From: Pseudomonas congelans
GTDB lineage: Bacteria; Pseudomonadota; Gammaproteobacteria; Pseudomonadales; Pseudomonadaceae
Reading direction: 5' to 3'
Assembly (NCBI RefSeq): GCF_900103225.1
Contig: NZ_FNJH01000007.1
Coordinates: forward strand, 18,778 to 82,777
DNA: 64,000 nucleotides
Shown: piece after piece, positions 8,361-15,804 of the stretch
Position numbering within the stretch: the stretch's first letter is position 1
Layout of the letters: each line of letters begins with the position of its first letter
The notes under the pieces: model-generated
The model's input: only the letters and a program-made list of their open reading frames with translations
Told to the model about the DNA's origin: nothing
The model's database searches: none
Program-made: the position numbers and the translations under genes

Positions 8361-8891
8361 ATGGCTAAAATCGCCCCGCAACTGCCCATCGAAGTCGACA
8401 GCGAAACCGGCGTCTGGACCTCCGATGCATTGCCGATGCTCTACGTGCCCCGGCACTTTTTCGTCAATAACCACATGGGCATCGAGGAAGTGCTGGGTGC
8501 CGACGCCTACGCCGACATCCTCTACAAGGCGGGTTACAAATCCGCCTGGCACTGGTGCGAGAAGGAAGCCCAATGCCATGGCCTGGAGGGCGTTGCGGTG
8601 TTCGAGCACTACATGAAGCGCCTGTCGCAGCGTGGCTGGGGCCTGTTCAAGATCCAGGATATCGACATCGAGAAAGGCACTGCCAGCGTGAAACTGGAGC
8701 ACTCCTGTTTCGTGTACGTCTACGGCAAGGTCGGGCGCAAGGTCGATTACATGTTCACCGGCTGGTTCGCCGGGGCCATGGACCAGATCCTCGCAGCCTG
8801 CGGCAGCTCCGTGCGTACGGTTGCCGAGCAGGTTTACGGTGGTTCCGAAGAAGGTCATGACGACGGCCTGTTTGTCGTCAAGCCGCTGTAA
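8361..8891 (+). CDS. DUF5943-like protein of the dgc operon (V4R-like C-terminus)
   Basis: A 176-residue soluble protein starting MAKIAPQLPIEVDSETG. The start at 8361 follows GGAG at 8347-8350. It matches the position and size of the conserved hypothetical gene between the dipeptidase-like gene and dgcA in other pseudomonads (PA5397; DUF5943 as I recall). The C-terminal part (MFTGWFAGAMDQILAACG, then VAEQVYGGSEEGHDDGLFVV) looks to me like a 4-vinyl-reductase (V4R)-type small-molecule-binding domain. This is an inference. A binding or accessory role in dimethylglycine use is possible but unproven. Confidence 0.7.
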   Translation: MAKIAPQLPIEVDSETGVWTSDALPMLYVPRHFFVNNHMGIEEVLGADAYADILYKAGYKSAWHWCEKEAQCHGLEGVAVFEHYMKRLSQRGWGLFKIQDIDIEKGTASVKLEHSCFVYVYGKVGRKVDYMFTGWFAGAMDQILAACGSSVRTVAEQVYGGSEEGHDDGLFVVKPL

Positions 8892-8906
8892 ATCGAGGAT
8901 CGGGTT

Positions 8907-10967
8907 ATGGCTTTCGAAGCGATGTTCCAGCCGATCCAGATCGGCAAGCTCACCATCCGCAATCGCGTGCTGAGCACTGCGCACGCCGAGGTCTACGCCA
9001 CCGACGGCGGCATGACCACGGATCGTTACGTGAAGTACTACGAGGAGAAAGCCAAGGGCGGCATCGGTCTGGCCATTTGTGGCGGCTCTTCAAGCGTGGC
9101 CATCGACAGCCCGCAAAGCTGGTGGAAGTCAGTCAACCTGGCGACCGACAGAATCATCCCGCACTTCCAGAACCTCGCCGACGCCATGCACAAGCATGGC
9201 GCCAAGATCATGATCCAGATTACCCACATGGGCCGTCGCTCGCGCTGGGACGGCGATCACTGGCCGACCCTGCTGTCGCCGTCTGGCATTCGCGAGCCGG
9301 TACACCGGGCAACCTGCAAAACCATCGAGCCGGAAGAAATCTGGCGGGTGATCGGCAACTACGCCAGCGCTGCGGCGCGTGCCAAGGCCGGTGGCCTGGA
9401 TGGCGTCGAGTTGTCGGCGGTGCATCAGCACATGATTGACCAGTTCTGGAGCCCGCGCGTCAACAAGCGTACCGATGAATGGGGCGGCAGTTTCGAGAAC
9501 CGCATGCGCTTCGGTCTGGAAGTGATCAAGGCGGTGCGCAAGGAAGTCGGCCCCGACTTCTGTGTGGGGCTGCGCATCTGTGGCGACGAGTTTCATCCCG
9601 ATGGCCTCAGCCACGAAGACATGAAACAGATCGCCAAGTATTACGACGACACCGGCATGATCGATTTCATCGGCGTGGTGGGCTCGGGGTGTGACACCCA
9701 CAACACCCTGGCCAACGTCATTCCGAACATGAGTTATCCACCGGAGCCGTTCCTGCACCTGGCGGCCGGCATCAAGGAAGTGGTCAAGGCCCCGGTGCTG
9801 CACGCGCAGAACATCAAGGACCCGAACCAGGCAACGCGAATTCTGGAAGGCGGTTATGTCGACATGGTCGGCATGACCCGCGCGCACATTGCCGATCCGC
9901 ACCTGATCGCCAAGATCAAGATGGGCCAGATCGATCAGATCAAGCAGTGCGTCGGTGCCAACTACTGCATCGATCGCCAGTATCAGGGCCTGGATGTGCT
10001 GTGCATCCAGAATGCCGCCACGTCCCGCGAATACATGGGCGTGCCGCACATCATCGAGAAGTCGACCGGGCCAAGGCGCAAGGTCGTGGTGGTCGGTGCC
10101 GGTCCTGCCGGGATGGAGGCCGCGCGGGTCTCTGCAGAGCGTGGGCATGACGTGACCCTGTTCGAGAAGAAGGACTTCATCGGCGGGCAGATCACCACCG
10201 CATCGAAGGCACCGCAGCGCGACCAGATTGCCGGCATTACCCGCTGGTTCCAGCTGGAGCTGGCGCGCCTGAAAGTCGATTTGCGTCTGGGGACCGCGGC
10301 GGACGCGGCAACCATCCTCGACCTGCGCCCGGACATCGTGGTGCTGGCGGTCGGCGGTCATCCGTTTCTGGAGCAGAACGAACACTGGGGCGCGGCGGAA
10401 GGCCTGGTGGTCAGCAGTTGGGATGTGCTGGATGGCAAGGTTGCGCCGGGCAAGAACGTGCTGGTCTACGACACCATCTGCGAGTTCACCGGCATGTCGG
10501 TGGCCGACTTCCTGGCCGACAAGGGCTGCCAGGTCGAAATCGTCACCGATGACATCAAGCCGGGCGTGGCGATTGGCGGAACCTCGTTCCCGACCTACTA
10601 CCGCAGCATGTACCCCAAGGAAGTGATCATGACCGGCGACATGATGCTGGAAAAGGTCTATCGCGAGGGCGACAAGCTGGTGGCGGTGCTGGAGAACGAA
10701 TACACCGGCGCCAAGGAAGAGCGGGTCGTCGATCAGGTGGTGGTGGAAAACGGCGTGCGTCCTGACGAAGCGATCTACTACGCGCTCAAGGAAGGCTCGC
10801 GCAACAAGGGCCAGATTGATATCGACGCGCTGTTCGCCATTCAGCCGCAGCCTTCATTGAGCCAGCCGGGTGACGGTTACCTGCTGTTTCGTATCGGCGA
10901 TTGCGTGGCGCAGCGTAATACCCACGCGGCGATCTATGACGGCTTGCGGCTGTGCAAGGACTTTTAA
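8907..10967 (+). CDS. dgcA: Dimethylglycine demethylase subunit DgcA (FMN/Fe-S/Rossmann oxidoreductase)
   Basis: A 686-residue member of the old-yellow-enzyme/trimethylamine-dehydrogenase family, required with DgcB to convert dimethylglycine to sarcosine. Residues 1 to about 345 form the FMN-binding barrel. A cysteine cluster follows at C348, C354 and C366; the position equivalent to the second Cys of the usual CxxCxxC is Ala351. Next is the Rossmann motif VVVGAGPAGMEAAR (from about residue 393) and a second nucleotide-binding domain. It lies 15 bases after the DUF5943-like gene, with GAGGATCGGGTT before the ATG, and is followed by dgcB. Confidence 0.9.
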   Translation: MAFEAMFQPIQIGKLTIRNRVLSTAHAEVYATDGGMTTDRYVKYYEEKAKGGIGLAICGGSSSVAIDSPQSWWKSVNLATDRIIPHFQNLADAMHKHGAKIMIQITHMGRRSRWDGDHWPTLLSPSGIREPVHRATCKTIEPEEIWRVIGNYASAAARAKAGGLDGVELSAVHQHMIDQFWSPRVNKRTDEWGGSFENRMRFGLEVIKAVRKEVGPDFCVGLRICGDEFHPDGLSHEDMKQIAKYYDDTGMIDFIGVVGSGCDTHNTLANVIPNMSYPPEPFLHLAAGIKEVVKAPVLHAQNIKDPNQATRILEGGYVDMVGMTRAHIADPHLIAKIKMGQIDQIKQCVGANYCIDRQYQGLDVLCIQNAATSREYMGVPHIIEKSTGPRRKVVVVGAGPAGMEAARVSAERGHDVTLFEKKDFIGGQITTASKAPQRDQIAGITRWFQLELARLKVDLRLGTAADAATILDLRPDIVVLAVGGHPFLEQNEHWGAAEGLVVSSWDVLDGKVAPGKNVLVYDTICEFTGMSVADFLADKGCQVEIVTDDIKPGVAIGGTSFPTYYRSMYPKEVIMTGDMMLEKVYREGDKLVAVLENEYTGAKEERVVDQVVVENGVRPDEAIYYALKEGSRNKGQIDIDALFAIQPQPSLSQPGDGYLLFRIGDCVAQRNTHAAIYDGLRLCKDF

Positions 10968-10989
10968 GGCTCGCCTGTCTTTGATTCTG

Positions 10990-11035
10990 GCCGCAGGCCG
11001 TGGGAGCGAACTCGTTCGCGAATGCGATAGATCAG
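10990..11035. repeat. Family B repeat half-element between dgcA and dgcB
   Basis: GTGGGAGCGAACTCGTTCGCGAA is present here as a single, slightly diverged copy of the palindrome that occurs as inverted pairs at 20998-21087 and 47665-47754. It interrupts the otherwise tight operon between dgcA and dgcB (156 bases apart). Confidence 0.75.
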
Positions 11036-11123
11036 TCGACATACAGGTTGTCTGATCCACAGTTTTTGCGAACCAGCGAAGCGTCACCCGGACTGCAAGA
11101 CCGCTTGGTACCTGGAGCTTCAG

Positions 11124-13085
11124 ATGCTAGACACCCTTCTTCCGATCCTGCTGTTCAGCGCCCTGGCCCTTGCGGCGCTGGGCGCCTGGCGGCGGGTGAC
11201 CCTGTGGCGCAACGGTCGGTCCTCGAAAGTCGATTTGCTGGGTGGGCTGCTGGCCATGCCCAAGCGTTACATGGTCGATCTGCATCATGTGGTCGCGCGT
11301 GACAAATACATCGCCAACACCCATGTGGCCACAGCGGGCGGCGCGGTGGCCTCGATTGTGCTGGCGATTCTGGTGCACGGTTTCGGCCTGCACAATCGCC
11401 TGCTTGGCTATGCGCTGCTGTTGATGACGGCGGTGATGTTTATCGGCGCAGTGTTTGTCTATCGTCGTCGGCTCAATCCGCCTGCGCGTCTGTCGAAAGG
11501 GCCGTGGATGCGTCTGCCGAAAAGCCTCATGGCGTTTTCCGCGAGCTTTTTTCTGGTCACGTTGCCGGTTGCCGGCATTCTTCCCGAGCACTTCGGCGGC
11601 TGGGTGCTGGTGGTCGTTCTTGGGTTGGGTGTGCTGTGGGGCGTGAGCGAGCTGTTTTTCGGCATGACCTGGGGCGGGCCGATGAAGCATGCCTTCGCCG
11701 GGGCGCTGCACCTGGCCTGGCATCGCCGGGCCGAGCGTTTTGGTGGCGGGCGCTCCACGGGGCTGAAGCCGTTGGACCTGAACGATCGATCCGCGCCGCT
11801 GGGTGTGGAGAAACCCCAGGACTTCACCTGGAATCAACTGCTGGGCTTCGACGCTTGCGTGCAGTGCGGCAAGTGCGAGGCTGCCTGCCCGGCGTTTGCG
11901 GCAGGCCAGCCACTCAACCCCAAAAAGCTGATTCAGGACATGGTGGTCGGCCTTGCCGGTGGCACCGATGCAAAATTTGCGGGCAGTCCGTATCCATCGC
12001 TGGACGGTAAAGGCAAGCCGCTGGGCGAGCATGGCGGCAATCCGCATCAGCCCATCGTCAACGGGCTGGTGGACGCCGAGACGCTGTGGTCCTGCACCAC
12101 CTGCCGGGCCTGCGTCGAAGAGTGCCCGATGATGATCGAACACGTCGATGCCATTGTCGACATGCGCCGTCACCTGACTCTCGAAAAGGGCGCTACCCCG
12201 AACAAGGGCGCCGAAGTGCTGGACAACCTGATCGCCACCGATAACCCCGGCGGGTTTGCGCCGGGCGGGCGAATGAACTGGGCGGCCGATCTGAACCTGA
12301 CGCTGCTCAGCGAGAAAAAAACGGTGGATGTGCTGTTCTGGGTCGGAGATGGCGCGTTCGATATGCGCAATCAACGTACCTTGCGCGCGTTCGTCAAAGT
12401 CCTCAAGGCGGCCGGGGTGGATTTCGCCGTGCTGGGCCTCGAAGAACGCGACAGCGGTGATGTGGCCCGGCGGCTGGGTGATGAAGCGACCTTCCAGACG
12501 CTCGCCCGCCGCAACATTCAGACCCTGTCCCAGTACAGTTTCCAACGCATCGTGACCTGCGACCCGCACAGCTTTCATGTGCTGAAAAACGAATATGGCG
12601 CATTTGGCGGCGACTATCAGGTGCAGCACCACAGCACATTCATGGCCGAGCTGGTACGTAACGGGGCCCTGAATCTGGGCAAGCACAAAGGCGCCAGCGT
12701 GACCTATCACGACCCGTGTTACCTGGGCCGTTACAACGGCGAATATGAGGCGCCGCGTGAAGTGCTGCGTGCGCTGGGGATCGAGATCAGAGAAATGCAG
12801 CGCTCGGGCTTCCGTTCCCGCTGCTGCGGTGGCGGCGGTGGCGCGCCGATCACTGACATTCCCGGCAGACAGCGGATTCCCGACATGCGCATGGACGACA
12901 TCCGTGAAACGGCTGCCGAGCTGGTCGCGGTAGGTTGTCCACAGTGCACAGCCATGCTCGAAGGCGTTGTCGAACCGCGGCCGCTGATCAAAGACATTGC
13001 CGAACTGGTGGCCGATGCACTGATTGAGGAAGTTATCCCCAGCACGCCAGCGCCTGCCAAACGTGAACCCGCGGAGGTGCTCTGA
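11124..13085 (+). CDS. dgcB: Dimethylglycine demethylase subunit DgcB (membrane Fe-S protein, DUF3483)
   Basis: A 653-residue protein. The N-terminal 200 residues hold several membrane segments (near residues 1-20, 65-90, 92-110, 130-150, 155-175), matching the DUF3483 type. Two ferredoxin-like clusters follow: C245xxCxxCxxxC255P and C324xxCxxCxxxC334P. Heterodisulfide-reductase-type cysteine-rich segments complete it (CDPHSFHVLKNEYG and RCCGGGGGAP). It probably carries electrons from dimethylglycine oxidation, via DgcA and/or the adjacent ETF-like proteins, towards the membrane quinone pool. Its stop overlaps the next start by one base (TGATG), indicating translational coupling. Confidence 0.9.
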   Translation: MLDTLLPILLFSALALAALGAWRRVTLWRNGRSSKVDLLGGLLAMPKRYMVDLHHVVARDKYIANTHVATAGGAVASIVLAILVHGFGLHNRLLGYALLLMTAVMFIGAVFVYRRRLNPPARLSKGPWMRLPKSLMAFSASFFLVTLPVAGILPEHFGGWVLVVVLGLGVLWGVSELFFGMTWGGPMKHAFAGALHLAWHRRAERFGGGRSTGLKPLDLNDRSAPLGVEKPQDFTWNQLLGFDACVQCGKCEAACPAFAAGQPLNPKKLIQDMVVGLAGGTDAKFAGSPYPSLDGKGKPLGEHGGNPHQPIVNGLVDAETLWSCTTCRACVEECPMMIEHVDAIVDMRRHLTLEKGATPNKGAEVLDNLIATDNPGGFAPGGRMNWAADLNLTLLSEKKTVDVLFWVGDGAFDMRNQRTLRAFVKVLKAAGVDFAVLGLEERDSGDVARRLGDEATFQTLARRNIQTLSQYSFQRIVTCDPHSFHVLKNEYGAFGGDYQVQHHSTFMAELVRNGALNLGKHKGASVTYHDPCYLGRYNGEYEAPREVLRALGIEIREMQRSGFRSRCCGGGGGAPITDIPGRQRIPDMRMDDIRETAAELVAVGCPQCTAMLEGVVEPRPLIKDIAELVADALIEEVIPSTPAPAKREPAEVL

Positions 13086-14305
13086 TGAGTGACATTATCC
13101 GTCGTGATCCACGCGCCGAGTGGATTGCCCGCAATCGACTGCACCCACTGCATGCGGCCATGCAGCCTGCGCAGAGCAGCTGGATGGGGCCGAATGGCCT
13201 GATGCGCAAGAATGTGCACGGTGTGGGCTTCATGGGTCCCAACGGTATCAAGCGTATCGACCGCAGCGGCGCGCAGCAGGGCGGCGCGGTCAAGCGTTCG
13301 GCCACTGCCGACGTGCAGCTGCCGCTGCATACCGTGGCCGAGCCAGCGTTCTATATCATCGTGGTGCCCGATATGGTCGGCGGCCGCCTGAGCAGCCATG
13401 ACCGTGACTTGCTGGGCCTGGCGCGTCAGTTGGCCGGGGCCGAAGGTGCTGTGCTGGCGGTGGTGTTCGGCGAACACAAGGAAGCTGCATTCGACACCGC
13501 TGGCGTTGATCGGCTGTTGCTTATCGACGGTGCCGGGTTCGATGGTTATTCACCGGAACAACGCGTGCAGGGTTTGCGAGCTGTGGATAACCAGTTCAAC
13601 CCGCGCCATTGGCTGTTGCCGGACAGCCGCAGCGGCGGTGGCGAACTGGGAAGACGTTTTGCCGCCAGCATCGGCGAGCGACCCGCAACGCGGGTCTGGC
13701 AGGTCAAGGACCTATTGTGCATAAGTCGGGCAGGAGCCGGCCGCGAAGACCTGGTTCGGCCTCTGGCGCGCTTGATTCTGGCCGCTGCGGAGTGCGCCGA
13801 ACCGGTTAGCGAAACCCGTCACGAGGTATTGCCGGTCGAGTTGTCCACAGGCGTGGCGCGCAGCCTGCCGCGTATCGAGGATCTGGGGGCGGTAGCCGTC
13901 GATCCCGCAGTTATCCCCATGGCTGAAGCCGAATTCATTCTGTCTGGCGGCAATGGTGTCAAAGACTGGGACCTGTTTCATCAGGCCGCTTCGGCACTCG
14001 GGGCCACCGAGGGGGCGTCGCGGGTCGCAGTGGACGACGGTTTCATGGGCCGCGAGCGGCAGGTAGGCGCGAGTGGCACCTGGGTTACCGCAAGGGTGTA
14101 TGTTGCCGTCGGTATTTCCGGGGCCATCCAGCACCTGCAGGGCATCGGTGCCTGCGACAAGGTCATTGCGATCAATCAGGACGCGGGCTGCGACATGGTC
14201 AAGCGCGCTGATCTATCGGTCATCGGCGAGAGCGCCGAAGTGCTCACGGCGCTGATCGCCGCAGTGCAAACCTGGCGTAGCGGAGGTAAACGCGATGCAG
14301 CCTGA
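13085..14305 (+). CDS. Electron transfer flavoprotein alpha-like subunit (dgc operon)
   Basis: A 406-residue ETF alpha-type protein. The C-terminal FAD domain is typical: ILSGGNGVKDWDLF, GASRVAVDDGFMGRERQVG, YVAVGISGAIQHLQG and AINQDAGCDMVKRADL. The first 85 or so residues are an extension beyond ordinary EtfA, containing the repeated short motif WMGPNGLMRKN / FMGPNGIKRID. It probably accepts electrons from methylamine-group oxidation and passes them on with DgcB. Gene order is alpha then beta, the reverse of the common arrangement. Overlaps dgcB by one base and the next gene by eleven. Confidence 0.85.
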   Translation: MSDIIRRDPRAEWIARNRLHPLHAAMQPAQSSWMGPNGLMRKNVHGVGFMGPNGIKRIDRSGAQQGGAVKRSATADVQLPLHTVAEPAFYIIVVPDMVGGRLSSHDRDLLGLARQLAGAEGAVLAVVFGEHKEAAFDTAGVDRLLLIDGAGFDGYSPEQRVQGLRAVDNQFNPRHWLLPDSRSGGGELGRRFAASIGERPATRVWQVKDLLCISRAGAGREDLVRPLARLILAAAECAEPVSETRHEVLPVELSTGVARSLPRIEDLGAVAVDPAVIPMAEAEFILSGGNGVKDWDLFHQAASALGATEGASRVAVDDGFMGRERQVGASGTWVTARVYVAVGISGAIQHLQGIGACDKVIAINQDAGCDMVKRADLSVIGESAEVLTALIAAVQTWRSGGKRDAA

Positions 14306-15092
14306 CGTGTCTGTGGGTAAGCATGCGGTACATATCATCAGTCTGGTGTCCATCGGGGCGCACCCGACATCAGGCCGTGCGCGCCGCGCCGAACAGGATG
14401 CGCGGGCCGTCGAGCTTGGCTTGCAGCTGGCTGGGGATAACTTGCAGGTACTGCACGCCGGCAATGCCGAAGAACCCGCGCTGCGCGCTTACCTTGGCAT
14501 GGGGCTCAGCGAGCTGCATGTGCTGGAGCAACCCGAAGGCGCCGATGCGCTGGTCGCTCTGACCGACTACCTCCGGGATTCTGCCGCACAGGTGGTGTTG
14601 GCCGGCAGCCAGGCTGAAACCGGTGAAGGGTCGGGCATGCTGCCCTTTCTGCTGGCTGAAAGGCTGGGCTGGCCACTGGTGACCGGTCTGGCTGAAGTCG
14701 AGTCGCTGAACAACGGTACCGCACTGGTCCTGCAGGCTCTGCCCCGCGGCCAGCGTCGTCGTCTGAAGGTTCGTCTGCCGTTTCTCGCCACGGTGGATAA
14801 CGCGGCTCCCAAACCCCGGCAGAGCGCGTTCGGGCCCGCACAGCGTGGCACGCTAAGCATTGACGATGTTGAGATGCAGGTGGATGAGGTGCTTGCCGAG
14901 GGGGCGCTGCAATCGGCCAGGGTCCGCCCGAAACGTCTGAAAGTCATCAAGGCCAAAAGTGGCGCAGACCGCATGAAGGCTGCGACCGCCAAGGCGAGCG
15001 GCGGTGGCGGAAAAATCCTCAAAGGCTTGAGCCCGGAAGAGGGGGCTGAGGCAATCCTCAAGTTGCTCATTGAGGAAGGGGTGGTCAGATGA
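14295..15092 (+). CDS. Electron transfer flavoprotein beta-like subunit (dgc operon)
   Basis: A 265-residue ETF beta-type protein with the AMP/adenine-binding-like fold: ARRAEQDARAVELGLQLA, QVVLAGSQAETGEGSGMLPFLLAERLGWP and ALPRGQRRRLKVRLPFLATV. The C-terminal tail is basic and glycine-rich (AKASGGGGKILKG). It forms a pair with the upstream alpha-like subunit and belongs to the dgc operon. A strong site GGAGG lies upstream of ATG 14295, inside the end of the preceding gene. It is the last gene of the operon; a 712-base gap follows. Confidence 0.85.
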   Translation: MQPDVSVGKHAVHIISLVSIGAHPTSGRARRAEQDARAVELGLQLAGDNLQVLHAGNAEEPALRAYLGMGLSELHVLEQPEGADALVALTDYLRDSAAQVVLAGSQAETGEGSGMLPFLLAERLGWPLVTGLAEVESLNNGTALVLQALPRGQRRRLKVRLPFLATVDNAAPKPRQSAFGPAQRGTLSIDDVEMQVDEVLAEGALQSARVRPKRLKVIKAKSGADRMKAATAKASGGGGKILKGLSPEEGAEAILKLLIEEGVVR

Positions 15093-15126
15093 TTCGAATC
15101 GTCCAGGCCCGAGGCAACTTACGCAC

Positions 15127-15695
15127 AAAGTCTGTGTGCCCGTCTGTGGATAACATGTTCGCTGCTGGCTGAAGCCCTTGTAGTGCGGTGCCTGTAGAGT
15201 TGTGTTTAAAAAATGATCAGGTAACCGACGGTTTTTACAGGACTTTTGCTGTGGACAAACAGTTCACAGGCGTCCGTGTGTTTTCGGGTTTGCCCACATT
15301 CTCTGTTGGTTGCTCTGTGGACAAGTTGTTCGTGATCGTCTGTAAGCCTTACATGTAAAGGTCTGTAGGGTTTTGTACGAAAAACAACCAATCGTTGGTC
15401 GCACACACTGGTTATCCTTTCGATAGCGTTGCGAGACGCACGTTCTTACGGTTTTCCACAGCAAAAAAGGGCCGTACGCAGAGTTGTACCCAAAGTCTGT
15501 TGGCGCTTCTGTGGATAAGGTGTTCGTGCTCGTCTGCAGCCCAGGTAAATCAAGCTCTATAGACAGTTGGTTAAAAAACATACAGGCTTTGTGGTTGGGC
15601 TTTTCCAGGTAAGCCATTGTTGTCCCGGATATTTCCGGCTCCATGAAAAAACGACTTATCCATAAACCCCCTTCGTGGCTCTGTGGATAAGTCGT
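15127..15695. repeat. Four degenerate repeat units of about 170-195 bp
   Basis: Units begin near 15127, 15298, 15492 and 15664. Units one and three share AAAGTCTGT, TCTGTGGATAA, TGTTCG, AGCCC and a run TTAAAAAA at matching offsets. Unit two has TCTGTTGG, TCTGTGGACAA, TGTTCGTG and CGTCTG. Unit four is mostly reduced to the CTCTGTGGATAAGTCGTTC segment. They look like an old tandem duplication that has diverged except around the 9-mers. Confidence 0.6.
15651..15695. repeat. Perfect 12-bp inverted repeat built from two DnaA-box-like 9-mers
   Basis: ACGACTTATCCA (15651-15662) is the exact reverse complement of TGGATAAGTCGT (15684-15695), with a 21-base spacer. It contains one DnaA-like 9-mer in each arm. 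Without a T-tract it is a weak terminator candidate for the dgc operon. Opposed protein-binding sites are as likely. Confidence 0.7.
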
Positions 15696-15804
15696 TCAGT
15701 TATTACGGCCACCGTCTTTTTATGAGCTGGAGCAGGCGGGCCGAGTCGGACTCACTTTGTGAACGAGGTGAGTTCGCAAGGGAGCATCACGTCGGCGGCG
15801 ATCT

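Larger units (their letters stand above)
15093..15804. other. Non-coding convergent gap with DnaA-box-like sites in degenerate repeats
   Basis: This 712-base gap lies between two converging transcripts, so no promoter is needed, yet it is structured. Three perfect DnaA boxes (TGTGGATAA) occur at 15145-15153, 15510-15518 and 15682-15690. TGTGGACAA occurs at 15250-15258 and 15316-15324. On the other strand there are TTTTCCACA (15452-15460) and TTATCCATA (15656-15664). The boxes at 15145, 15316, 15510 and 15682 lie in the same orientation, 171, 194 and 172 bases apart, within related flanks (TCTGTGGA-AA--TGTTCGTG--CGTCTG). The tract is more AT-rich than its neighbours. No credible gene is seen. 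Confidence 0.7.

Noticed and set aside
11127..12710. 527-codon frame antisense to dgcB
   Set aside because: Antisense shadow in high-GC DNA; dgcB on the other strand has complete iron-sulfur motifs and operon overlaps.
15264..15644. Open frame of 126 codons on the minus strand in the dgc-gbcA gap
   Set aside because: It crosses the degenerate repeats and DnaA-like boxes, has no recognisable sequence and no ribosome site. The base composition looks non-coding.
15093..15804. Chromosome origin (oriC)
   Set aside because: Despite several DnaA boxes, dnaA, dnaN, rpmH and other origin-flanking genes are absent, so this is not the usual Pseudomonas origin.
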